A DNA stretch of 64,000 nucleotides from Diphasiastrum complanatum. Taxonomy: Eukaryota; Streptophyta; Lycopodiopsida; Lycopodiales; Lycopodiaceae. Location: assembly GCA_029204225.1 (NCBI GenBank), contig CM055110.1, positions 15,779,306-15,843,305 of the forward strand, in the 5' to 3' direction. Numbering within the stretch: the stretch's first letter is position 1; each line of letters opens with the position of its first letter. This document shows, piece by piece, positions 24,326-37,602 of the stretch. Made by a program: the position numbers and the translations under genes. A model generated the notes under the pieces. That model ran no database searches, was not told where the DNA came from, and was given only the letters and a program-made list of their open reading frames with translations.

Positions 24326-27300
24326 CAATAGTACGCTGAGAACCTTCCAACATTCGTAGATACTGAGCCCGTGCCTTGGAAGATTTTACCATGGATTGCA
24401 CCCGAGTTAAAGCCTTCTCAACACCTAACTCTTTCTGTTTTCTACCTGCTTTTAGAAAATCATCATCTTCATCACTGTTCTCCCCCTGTATCATCTTGCT
24501 CCCATTATCAAATGCATGAAAATTACGAAGCCCCACTCTTTTACGGCGCCATCGTAAAACAGCTTTCTCTAGCACACCGACAGACCACAAAATCTTCTTG
24601 TAATGTTTTCGAACTTGATGTCCTCGTACAAGTGCCTGCAAATCCAATTGGTAGCATTATGTCACCTTTAACTTGAATCTGTCACCAGAAGTCACAGCGT
24701 GAGCTTATGTGTTGCTTATTATTAATGCTCTCTCTCATAGGCAAGAGTGTAGGGAGGCAATTCAAGAGTAATTGTTAGCCGGCATGACACCAGAGCGGAC
24801 ATCTGATTCTCTCATAGTTCGGACCTCTTCCAGTACATAGAGGTCCTTATTGTTATGAATTTATCCTCCTCCCCCTACTATGTGTGCTCCTCTTTCCTTC
24901 CTTCCTGCCATCTTCCACTACCTCCTTTATTTTTATTGTTATAAAATTGCAAGCAGAGAGAATAACTGGCGGAATAAAGATGTCTTGTCATCATATCAAC
25001 AATCAGTGGCAGTACTTCTATGATGTCTTTCTTGAAGCAAAAAATAGCTTCATGAAGTTTCTTTCAAGATTATGAGGGTAGCTTCATGAAGTTTCTTTTA
25101 AGAATATGAGAGGCGTCTTCTTTACAGAAGTGTGATGCTTACTACTTGTTAGTTTCCAAATTTTTAGAACGTATTTTTGCTTTAACCAAAGAAATGCAGA
25201 TTTTCAGCTTCACAATATATTACACTGTGCGTTGCAACTTCTTTCTGTTTGACCTTCACTATGGTAGTACTAGCCAGTAACTTTCCTAGAATGACATTTC
25301 AAATTTGAAGAGCTCAAGCAAAAAGATTGAGCTAGATTGTGTATACACAGCATGATCTTTAAGAAAAAAAATGCTAACATCAAATGAGACATAAGCAACG
25401 CCAACCTGAATTTTAATAACTCGCTGGCGCAGATCTAGGAATTCCTTTCTTCCCTTCCAACCTCGAAATTGGCGCTGGATTTTTATAGCTGCTGTGTCCC
25501 TTTTCTTACCATGAAAGGCCTTCTGAAGCTTCAGTATTGCAACCATATTCTTTATTTGTAACTGGGTCATACCATATTCATCAAGAAGCCCAACTGAAGC
25601 TTCCTCACGTTTGCGGAAGGAATGCTGTCTAAATGTTGCTCGTATTGAAGCTGCTGTCTGTGCTGCATTTCGAACTGCACGCAAAGAGTGTTTCAGTGAA
25701 GTCTGATCCTCAGATCCAGCTTCAACTGCCTCAATGGTGCCTTTGTCAGTAACTGACTGAACAGCATTTTCACCTTCCCAGTCCGCTGATATGGTATAGA
25801 TTTCATTCTCTGATTTGTCTTTGATGGTCAACAACTTCAAGTGTGTTGTCAATGACATCTCGGCCAAAAAAGCTGCAATTCCACCATGTCTATTAGCAGC
25901 AGCTAGATCTGCAGGTGTACGGCCATCTGGATATTGTGGTGTCGGATCAATCAAAGGTCCTGCAGCTGCTCCAGCTGCTAGAAGACCTAACACAGCTTCT
26001 TCCCTGGAACATAGCAACTTTGAGAGCAATTTTATACAAAGTAATCTTGGAAATATAATTGTGACAATAGACTCAATTTCTGCAAACTAATCAAGTCTAA
26101 TGTAAACAAACAGGGTGAACAGTTAGAACTGGCACTTTGACGTAAACAATACTGCTAATTATGAGGGATCTCTTCAAAATAATCTCTTCAAGATTTTGCA
26201 GAGACTGTCAGTTGAAAAAAAAAATAACCGTCTATTTCTGAAGATTTATCTATTTCCAAAGGCTCAAAATTATAACTTCGCTTCAGAACCGCAAAACTTA
26301 ATGCTGTCACCAGGAAAGGTACCAGCAAGGAAAACAAAAGGGCAAATCATTTATCTATTTATTGTCTGTAAATTTTACTTAATATTTGGGAGATCAAGTT
26401 GCTTCGTACCTTCCATATGCTGCAGCCCAGTGCAAAGCAGTCCACCCATGAACGTCGCGAAAGTTTACACCGACCCCAGCTGCTAGAATGGGTGAAATTG
26501 CCCAACCATAGTCAAGCGCAGCAACTAAATGGAGCAGCCCTTGTCCCTGACCATTTAGAGTACATGCACCTTTTTCACCTTCATTCACCTTGCTAAGAAG
26601 CCATTCCTGCAACTTTTGTTTCAACAACATCTGAAGCAACTGCTCCTTCAATTCCGTAGTTGAAGAAGCTGAGTCTACCAGTTTCTCTATGGAATCCCAT
26701 TCTTCACGACCATTGGTATCATGTAAGTGTGATCTATTATTATGTTCGCTATACTTTTGAGCCTTGGAAATAGATGGATCTTCAGAATTTGAAAAAACCA
26801 TTTGCGCAAGCCTAATTTGCAACAACAACTCTTCCTTTCGACGATCTATGCTGCTTGCTTCTGATGAGAATGTGGTGCCTTGTGAGTTCAGGTCAGCTTT
26901 TTCTCGATATTCGAACTCCCGTATTTCACTGCAAGACAGTCTTTCCCCACAAGTAACATAAAAAGGAACTCGTCCAGGAGCATGAGTGGGTGCCTTACAA
27001 CGAAGAACACCAGCGTTCACAATCTCTGCGGGCACCTCCAGTTCACCAAACATGCAACTCCATTGACACTGAAGAGGATCTAAACCTGTTTCTAAGAACT
27101 TGCCATTTACAAGGACCTGCATGAAGTGCCCAGGTATAAAATTTGTTCATTCCTCATACTAATAATGAAAACCCCATAACTAACAAGCCTAGAACTTACT
27201 AAGGTGGAAAGCAGCTAGGCATGCCAGGGTCATTCAATAAGAGATAGGATATTGAGACTCCTCAATGAGGTTCAAACACATGAGCTCAAATCCCCATTGA

Positions 27301-30300
27301 GCTTTTAATAATAATATATCTGAAAGGATCATGAAGAACAGTGGATATAGAACATAGTAGTGCAGACAATTTTCCAGTTCTAGGTGGCTACGTATAATGG
27401 AGGGTTGTGGAAATACCAAAGTCGTGATTACCACGTCGTATTGATATTATAGCCTGTAGAGGAAGATAACTTTTAAGGTTTCCATTCACAAAATCCAAAA
27501 AAGTGAACACCTGGAGATGCTACATCGTCAACTTAAAAGTAGTGCAACAAACAAAAAATTGTGTGCGAGCTGATGTCTCGGCCATACCGGGCATTACATA
27601 TAAAACAATACACAGTGCCACTCAATCAGTAGAAACTTTAGACCAAAGGGAACAGATTAGCTCAGTCTAAGGTTTCATTTTGTGGTCATGGACTTGAGGA
27701 ACTCCACAGCACAAAGTGCATATGATTATTTCGAAAAGGTATCCACTTGAACCTATCAGTGATTCGTCAATGTTAAAGATTTGGAAAGTTAGGTATTCTG
27801 CAATACACGTAATGACCTGTAAGTGTGACAGCGTGCCTGTTAAGCAACAAGAGTAAAAAGATTAAGCTTGCTCGATAGAATATAAGTATTAAGCATACAT
27901 CTTCAGTCTTTCTAGCTTCTGGCGCACACAGAAACATTCAAGAAGAAATTCATTCCTATGTGGAGATTACCTTAGCTTGTTTTCCATGCTCATAAAATGC
28001 TTCTATGTGTGGTAATTCAAGGCCACATTGCAAAAATAGGACTTGTAACTGTTTCACATACAAGCGCGGGAGGGAGGTTGAGAGGGATGGGGAGGTGAAC
28101 CATGGATCATGATAGGTGTCAGTAAAAACTTCACTAAATGTCAAGACCAACTAAGGTAGTGAAGCAAAGAGCAGACCACGTCAACTTCGTTCAGGGCCAA
28201 GAGGCTTCAGAATAAATGAAAGGCATGAAACAGCATGATTGTTTTAGGGATAACTAACTCAACTCAAGGTGTATAGTTGATCAAACATAGCACCGTCACT
28301 AGTCCTTTCTTCAATTACTATAATGTGTGCTAAGTGATACTACCTGACTCTTTTCAATTACATATTTTTAAAGCAGCTAAGCAATGGTTATGGATCAACT
28401 TTTGAAGATTCATACATCATCGTGTAACGCAAAGATATCAACTGGCCTCATTTTGGGGCCATTGACTTTCCCTAAGAACAGAAGATTTGAGTATATTACT
28501 ATATTTCCACAATAGGGGGCTTCTAATGAACTTCACAATTTGTTGATTGGGTGTTTAGAAGCTGAGATATTAAAGATCCACAATTTACGGCAATTTTAGG
28601 GGCTTCTAATGAACCAGATGATATAACTTCAAATTCGTATGATCGTCATGATTATGAAAAAGATCTCAAAGCCATCACCAAAGTGAATGCAAATCTGATC
28701 ATATCCAGAATGCAAACCAAGCTTAGAGAAGATGATAGAAACCATCCAAATCATCAAAAAAAATATATATAAGAGCATTAGAATAACAGATTCTGATGGT
28801 GATCTTGTTCAACCCAGAGTAACAATAAAAACAACGCAAAGGAAATTGGCAACATGATTAGACAGCTCATTCAACTCAAATGCCAGACATACAAGAGAAG
28901 CACTGGTTACAAGATCAAAATAACGTTGCTCCATCAATCAGCAATCGAGGAACGACCACTCCTGCCCCATGTTGAAATAAATGCCTATTTTGCCCCTTAA
29001 GGCTTGTATACTTGTAGCTTGTAAGTTGTGCATAAGACATGGGGGTAAAACATTTATGTACATAGTACACCCCACTTGTGCTAATTAGGCAAGTAATAAC
29101 AAGTAGGTTGAGGACCCATGTGGGTTCTAGAGCTAGAATTAGCAAGACACCACCTCTATACATTACATGCTAAATGTAGCCCATAGTTTGGAGGGGTTTC
29201 CACACCCTACTACTCTTTGAATAATCATTCAAGTTGTGTGAGCTTTGAAGTCCTCTCTCTTTTGCTTTTGTGTTCTACTCAGCTGGTTTTTTCAAGCTTT
29301 CATAGTGTACTTACTATGTTGTTATGATACTCCATAGCTAGGCCTTGGTGTCATGGTATCAGAGCAGGTTATGTTGCCTGTGGTGTGGTGAAAGCTTGGA
29401 CCTGTTTTGATCAGATTCCTGCCATTCCTAGAGAGCAGCTTACCTTTGAGGAGGGAGCACTTTTTGTGCTATCTGCTGCATGGTTGGAGTACTGTTGGCA
29501 AGGGGAGTACAGGGAGCCAAAAAGTTTCTAATTTGGGACAAAATTTTGAGTCTTTTTGGACAGCCAGGACTGTAGGAGGGCGCTTTCTACAGTGAGAACT
29601 TCAGTGAAAGTTCTGAGTGGATCTTGGACAAGGGCTAGGACAGCCATACAGGGGGATAGTTTCAAATCCAGAGCTGAGGGTTATTGAGCAAGTGGCTGCA
29701 TACCCTAGTTGGGTGAAAACCCCAGTTTGACTTTTGTGCTTTATTTCTATCCAGCTATGTCTAGTCTTGCAGAGAGCATGCTGAGTGAAGCCAGCCGGCT
29801 TGATGGCACTAACTTTAGCATATGGAAATTCAAGATCAAGAACATTCTTGAAAACAAAGAATGTTGGAAGCTTGTCACAGGTAAGGAGCCTGTTCCAACA
29901 TCTGAACTTGAACTCAAGGACTATATCAAGAGACGGGAAAAGGCACACAAGATCATCAACATGGCAGTGAGAGATACTGTGATTCCTCTAATCAGGTCAG
30001 CCAAAGGGCCTGTGGATGCATGGCACATTCTTTGTGCATTGTATGAGACAGCAAGTACAACTAGGTTTCTCTACTTGAAGAACAAGTTGTATACTCTCAT
30101 AATGGAGACAGGGGAGACAGTTACTGAGCATCTTACTAAGATTCAGGATCTTAGATATCAGCTTTCAGTGCTTGGAGAGTCTATTGCTGACAAAGACTTG
30201 GTGCCAATAGTTTTGAATAGCTTGTCATATGCTTATCAGAACTTTGTGATGATGATATCTGTGAGAGAGAAGATCCCTACCTATGAAGAAGTCTATGGTC

Positions 30301-33300
30301 TCTTGTTACAGAAGGAGATGAGGAGAGTTAACTCTCTCTAAGAGGGACGATTTCTAGGAGCATGCCTTTGCTTCTAAGAAGAAGCAAAATCCAGCCAAGG
30401 ATAAGAAGAAAGGAAAAGGCAAGAACAAAGGAGCACCACAAACACTTAGCAAGGAATGGAGAACTTGCAGATGTCAGAAGCACAATCCTCCTCGAATACC
30501 TCTTCCACACCTCAAAGGAAGGGGAATTGCAATTACTGTGGTAAATATGGACACTTTTCTTTTGAGTGCAAGAAGAAGCTTGCAGAGCAAAAGAAGAGCA
30601 CAAAGAAGTAGGGAGGAAATGTTGTTGAGAGTGTTGCAAGAGAGAAGCAGAGTGACATAAGGCAAGCTGAGTTATTCTCTATTGCATTGGCCTCACAAGC
30701 TACAACAGGTGGTTGGTACATTGACTCAGGTGCTTCAAAGCACATGAACCCTCATAGGGATCGGTTTGATACCTTTGTGGGGATTTGTGATGGACAAGAG
30801 GTGTGCCTAGGTGACAACTCAACACACAAGGTCAAGGGAAAGGGCACCGTACCTGTAAAGCTTCCATCAGGAGAAGTCAAAGTCATTAAGAATGTCTTAT
30901 ATGTACCAGGACTTGGTAAAAGTCTTCTTTCAGTAGGAGCTATCACTCAACAAAATAAGAAGGTAGAATTTGATGCTACTTCTTGTCTTGTGTTGGACTT
31001 GAGTGATAATATGAAGGTTCAAAGGATTGCAGGAAGATAATCTATACAGGTTGTACACTTCTATCCCTAGTCAGCATGCTTATACAGCAAAAGGAAGTGA
31101 TGTGGATAGGTTGTGGCATGAGAGGTATGGACATCTTGGCTACCAAAGCATGCAGGTGTTGAACCAGCATCATATGGTGGAGGGGCTTCCAGTTGTTAAG
31201 CCAAGCTCTTCAATTTGCGAGGCTTGCACTATGGGAAAACAACAAAGACAGAAGTTTCCCAAGGAGAGCACCACCGGGGCAGCAGGTATACTTGACTTGG
31301 TACATTCAGATTTGTGGGGGCCAACCCAAACCAAATCTGCAGGGGGGGCATATTACTTTATGACCTTTATTGATGACTTCTCACGCAAGATTTGGATTTA
31401 TTTCTTGAAGCTAAAATCTGAAGCATTCAAGTACTTCCAGCATTTCAAAGCTTTGGTAGAAGAACATTCAGGAAAGAAGATAAAGATGATTAGGTCAGAC
31501 GCTGGTGGAGAGTTCATTAAGACAGAATTTGTGGGATTCTGCAAGGCCAATGGGATCAAAATGGCGTAGCCGAAAGAAAGAACCGAACTATTGTGGAGTG
31601 TGCAAGGTGCATGCTCAAGGCAAAGGGATTGCCCAACTCTTTTTGGGGCGAGGCAACGCACACAGCAGTGTTTCTGTTGAATAGAAGTCCAACTAAAGCT
31701 GTGGAAGGCAGGACTTCAGAAGAGGCATTTAGCGGCATTAAGCCCAAGGTGGGCGCTTTGCGAGTGTTTGGTTGTACGGCCTATGTCCATATTCCCAAGG
31801 ATAACAGGAAGAAGCTGGATGCAAAATCAGCAAAGTGTATTTTCTTGGGATACAGTGAAGAGAGCAAAGCTTACCGACTTTACGAACTTACTAGCAAGAA
31901 GAGGATCATAAGTCACGATGTGATCTTTGAAGAAGATCAAACGCCTCCTATAAAGGAACTTGAGATGGAGGATGGTACAAGTGAATTTGTGCCAATACTT
32001 GATGATCCACATCCATATATCGGGGAGCCTCAGGATGATCATATGAGTGATCAAGAGGAAGAATCCGAGGAGGGTAGGAAGTGGAAGGAAAGGGGCAAAT
32101 CTGTTGAGTCCTATTCACTGTCTTCATCACCAACTGCAAGGAAGAAGTTTCCCAAGTGGTATTGGCAAACTGTGCAGGATGGTTTGATATTGGATGAGGG
32201 AGAGAGCAGCAATCCAGGAGCTAGGAGGTCTCAAAGGCAAGCCCAGTAGCATGGACACCAGGAGACAAACCATGCACTTATGACTACTATTTTGGATTCA
32301 CAGATCCACATACATTCGTTGAGGCAGCAGATGAGAAGGTATGGCAACATGCTATGCAAGAGGAGTACGACTCCATTCTCAAGAATGATACATGGGATTT
32401 GGTGAAGTTACCAAAAGGGAAGCGTCCTTTGGTTGTAAGTGGGTCTACAGGACCAAATACAAATCGGATGGGAGCATCGAAAAGCATAAGGCAAGGCTGG
32501 TTGCTAAAGGCTATGCATAGAAGAAGGGCTTGGACTATGATGAGACGTTTGCACCGGTAGCTAAGATGACATCTATCAGGTTGGTTTTAGCACTGGCTGC
32601 ATTTTTTGGTTGGGAGGTCCATCAAATGGACGTGAAGAGTGCTTTTCTCAATGGACAGTTGGCTGAAGAAGTCTACATGGAACAGCCACAAGGTTTTGAG
32701 GCTAAGGGCAAGGAAACTATGGTATGCAGGCTTAAGAAGGCCTTATATGGTTTGAAGCAGGCACCCAGGACCTGGTATAGTCGTATTGATGACTATTTTG
32801 CCAAGGAGCAATTCATAAAGAGTCAGTCGGATTGCAACCTGTTCGTGAAGGAGGAAGATGGGAACATTGTTTTCATAGTTCTCTATGTGGATGCTTGTTC
32901 ATCACGGGTAACAATGGGCAGCTTATTGAAAAGGTGAAGGCTCATTTATCAAATGAGTTCGAGATGAAGGATTTGGGTCTAATCCACTGTTGTCTTGGCT
33001 TGGAGGTTTGCAGAAAGGAAAATTGTGTGTTTATTTCCCAAGCTAACTATGCATGTGAAGTCTTGAACAGGTTCAACATGCAGGATTGCAAACCCGTATC
33101 CACGCCCACTGATACTAGCAGTAAGCCATCTAGAGATGATGGCACTCCTTTTGTGGACGAGACTCTTTATAGGCAGCTTGTGGGTAGCCTGATTTATCTC
33201 ACCACTACGAGACCAGACATTTCCTATGTGGTTGTAGCAAGCCAGTTCATGAGTTCTCCAACTGAAGCACATTGGAAAGCAGCCAGGAGGGTTTTGAGGT

Positions 33301-36300
33301 ATGTCAAAGGGACAACCTGCTATGGGATGGAGTACACAGATGACGGAAAGCTTCAACTTGGAGGCTTTACCGATTCGGATTGGGCAGGTGATAGGGATGA
33401 TTGAAAGTCGACCACAGGTTACACTTTCAACCTTGGTTCAGGGGCCATTTCTTGGTGCAGCAAGAAACAGACCATAGTTACCTTACCATCGATAGAGGCT
33501 GAGTACAGGGCAGCGGCAAAAGCTACCTGCGAGGCAATATGGCTCAGGAGACTTCTTGGGGAGGTGCAAATTCCACAGGATGGTCCTACTATTCTTCATT
33601 GTGACAGCCAGAGTTGCATCCAGCTTGCCAAAAATCCTGTGTACCATGGTCGTACGAGGCATATTGAGGTGGATCAACACTTCTTAAGAGAGAAGATACG
33701 GCACTTAGTAGAGAAAAATTTGAAAAGTTTCGTAGCATGCTAGGTGTTGGTATGAACAAAATAGCCATTGAGGGGGGGTGTTGAAATAAATGCCTATTTT
33801 GCCCCTTAAGGCTTGTATACTTGTAACTTGTAAGTTGTGCATAAGACATGGGGGTAAAACACTTATGTACATAGTACACCCCACTTGTGCCAATTAGGCA
33901 AGTAATAACAAGTAGGTTGAGGACCCATGTGGGTTCTAGAGCTAGAATTAGCAAGACAGCACCTCTATACATTACATGCTAAATGTAGCCCATAGTTTGG
34001 AGGGGTTTCCATGCCCTACTGCTCTTTGAATAATCATTCAAGTTGTGTGAGCTTTGAAGTCCTCTCTCTCTTGCTTTTGTGTTCTACTCCATAGCTGGTT
34101 TTTTCAAGCTTTCATAGTGTGCTTACTATGCTGTTATGATACTCCATAGCTAGGCCTTGGAATTTGTCACCCCAGCCCTCTTGGATAGGAATCAAAGAGT
34201 TCCCAAGATTTGCCTCAACATAATTCTTGATAAAGGGTTACGAGTTGACAGATAGGCCCTCCCTGTATATGTGCCTTCTTTCCAAGATTCCAAGTTTGCT
34301 CCAAAGATACTTGCCGCTTTAACCCTGAAAATGCCCCATAGATGTACCTAATGAATGCACCAAAATGTACTTCCTATAGAGGATGACAAACATGGCACGC
34401 TTGGCTGGTCTTCCACTCACTCATGCTTTTGATGCAATAATTGTTAGTATTTCCTTCTCTTCTCCCAAAAAGTTCTCTTGCATTCATCCACCTACTTACA
34501 TGTGCTTATTTGCTACCCACCGGATCCCAATACATGTGCTTTCAACCTAGAAGCACTCCCGGACTTTTCTTCTTTGCAATAATTACAAATCCTACGGTTG
34601 GTTCGACCATGAAATGCCTCATACTATGAAGTGACCTTTGTTGAGAACCTTGGGAGCTATTTTTGATGGACATGTACCATTAGTAGCCATAGTGGATATG
34701 GACATGGTGGAATGCCTCGTACTATGAGGAGCTATTTTTGATGGACATTTAAAATTTGTAGCCATAGTGGAATATGGACAAAAATCTAGGAAAAAATGAC
34801 CACCTCTCCTACTATGAAAAAGTGTTCGCAAAAGTCAAACAATAGTAAAATCAGAGGCAATAAGCAGGAGTTGGATGTACTAAAGGATGGGAGAACAAAA
34901 ACGACCTGCAAGGAAAAGGAGGCATGAGAAATGATCAAGCAACAAAAATCTCAAAAAATGCTGGACTTCAAAGAGGCTGGACACACACAATTTTGTGATA
35001 TCTGAAATTTGAACAAGGCTGACAAGATTAAAATTTCTGCACATACTCCCCGTTATGGAGAATAGGAAGGGAATGCCCAAATCTCAAGAGAAATAGAACT
35101 AGGATGAAGGAGAACCAAGGCAAAATGAAGGAGAGGGTCCAGAATGCTGCAAAACAAGAAAAACGATGTAAGGCTTGAAGAGGTTAGCAAAACGGTCAAT
35201 ACTCACAATGAGAATTCTGGGGAGATCTCCAAAACTTTGAAGGCAGACTAACAATATCATGTAGCAAGCCATACAATCTGAACAATCTTACATTGAAAAG
35301 TTGGGCTAGTCCAAATGCCTTGACAATATAAACAATGAGCATAACTTGTGCCATTTTGGTTAGATTGTCATCAACTACTCGTGACCCTTCCCAGTTCTAG
35401 AGAAAATAATCCATCAATATATTATCACTTTGAGATTTCTTCAGATCTTGCACCCCAAGGTCATCAATAGATTACAAATTTCCTGCCGAAAAATCTAGCT
35501 AGATGCAACTGAAAACCCCATTGATCTAACAAAGATCTCGAAGCAAAAGATACAAGTAAGATTGGATCACAACAAAGCATAATCGATTAATCTTGCAATC
35601 CAACTCAAGGATTTAGCAACATAGTTTGACGTACCTCTACTTAAATGAGAGAATAGAAGATTGTCAATGATCTTAAAAATTCTTCTAATATTTTTCCAAA
35701 AGATTTCTCTTCTAGTCTTCCTCGCTATATTGAGCAAGGTATTGAAATAGAATCTAGTAGTAAACCCATTCTTAGGTATAAACATTATGAGTCTAAGGTG
35801 CTGCCATTTGGGTTAACAAATGTGCTAGCCACCTTTCAATAGATGATGAATTATATCTTTCATCCATACCATTATATGTTTTGATGATACCAGTAGTAGT
35901 TCACTATCAATATTTGGTAGTAGCATTTTATTAACAAGTATGTGTTAGCAGTCATCCAACTATTTCCATGAGATATTGTTCCTTTGTGTGGCAAAGTTTT
36001 ATATGATAGGAGACTCCTCCTTAGAAAAGGCATGTTGGTACTTAGGCAACTACACTTTGAATATCAGCCGCTTTTTTAGACATGATGCAGTTACTATTTC
36101 CGTTGGATGATTCAGCTAGATCATGCAACATGGATGCTAGACCATATATGCTCGGATTGAATACTATTGTTATGGAATTCATTGACCATGCTACTATGCA
36201 TACAACTTGTATGGTACATAATTCTTTGAAGCAACATTGTGGCTACTGAACAGTTACATGAAGATCTTTCAAGCTATATGCATGTCCCATAAATACCAAA

Positions 36301-37535
36301 TGAAGGAATGTTGATGAATGTCATAGGTGAAGAGTCTACTTCTATGCTTACATGGAATTTAGGTTCGACATCGCTCCAGTGAATTTTTTTCCTCTCTTTG
36401 TGGTGTCCTTGTAAACATTTTGGGTCAGTTGGCTTGGGCACTTTTATCTTTGTGGTCTACAATGGGTATAATTGTTTAACATCCATGGTCCTACGAGTAC
36501 CTTGGGGTCTATATGTGTGTCCTCAATGACTTTTTGCCACTTATATAAGATGTTCCTGGTCTTACGGTTAGCTTGGGATCCATTTCTATATGTTAGTTTC
36601 CCTACTATTGTTGGCACTCTTACAATAATGTGGCATGCCTAGTCTATCTGATTGGAATAATACAGCATAATGATTTCGATTTGTCACCTTCTTGACCATA
36701 ACATTCATATCGATCCTTGTAGTTGACATTCGTGGTTCTGTATTTGCCAACATTCCTTCATTCTATGGTCAGATTGGTATTTACTTTTCATGAACATTCC
36801 TATTTGTCCCTCTACATAGATGTTCTGGTACTGCTAAGTCACTACAGTACTACATAATCCTCTGATTGTTGCTCTTGGTCCTTATATCTTCTGTGGAATC
36901 TAACAAATGTGGTTTCTACTAGTATCATATGCTAGTATTTCCCTCTATGAATTGCAATATGCTGGTATGCTTTCATAGGTATAGTCTGGTGGCATCTTGT
37001 GTCTCTAATTCACTCATCCAGACCTTCCAGCCACACTTTGAATCTAGTACCATTCAGATATTTTATGCAAATCCATTCTTGTGTTTCTTAGTCTTGAGAG
37101 GTACATTGTTTTTCATTTGACCATTGAATCCTGTACATTTTGCCTCATTTGCTACGACTACTATACCCTTCATACGACAGCGCCCTTAACATATTGGACT
37201 TAGCATTCAGATAAGCCTTCTTAGTTTTATCAAATTTCAAGTCCTAACTTGATGGACCCTCTAGTTAGCAATAAGCAGACATAACGCCTCCTCATTGAAC
37301 TCCAGTGATTAATCACTACCTTTGCAGTATAGCTCCGTATTTCATGTAGTACCTTGTTTTAGAGGTAGGAAATAACTCATGAAGATATTCTATCGAGTAC
37401 TAAAAAAGTGAACGAACGAATACTCTACATCATAAAATGTCATAAAGCAACGAAAGTGCAGGTCCATCTCAAAAGATGAAAGGTCGTTGCTCAGATGTAG
37501 CTATCACTGAATACAAATTTTTGTGTATGCATTTG

Positions 37536-37602
<67 letters not shown>

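Larger units (their letters stand above)
28970..34169 (+). mobile_element. Nearly full-length Copia LTR retrotransposon in CAMTA intron 8 (copy A)
   Basis: A 5.2-kb element lies antisense to CAMTA. LTRs are at 28,970-29,353 and 33,779-34,169, primer-binding site TGGTATCAGAGC at 29,354, polypurine tract TTGAGGGGGGG before 33,779, and CCCCA target duplications on both sides. Internal order is Copia: gag (29,757 on), CCHC knuckle (about 30,528), protease DSGAS (about 30,723), integrase (HSDLWGP about 31,300), RT (32,350-33,400) and RNase H (to about 33,740). It is dead. There is a frameshift and stop in gag, an internal loss with stop in the integrase near 31,560, a frameshift near 32,400-32,520, one within the YVDD site near 32,890, and a stop at 33,402. 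The two LTRs differ at about a dozen places over roughly 385 bp, so the insertion is not recent. Confidence 0.95.

Noticed and set aside
37476-37600. Val-Cys and Glu-Arg repeat peptide on the plus strand
   Set aside because: It is translation of the (TG)n(AG)n microsatellite, antisense to CAMTA exon 8.
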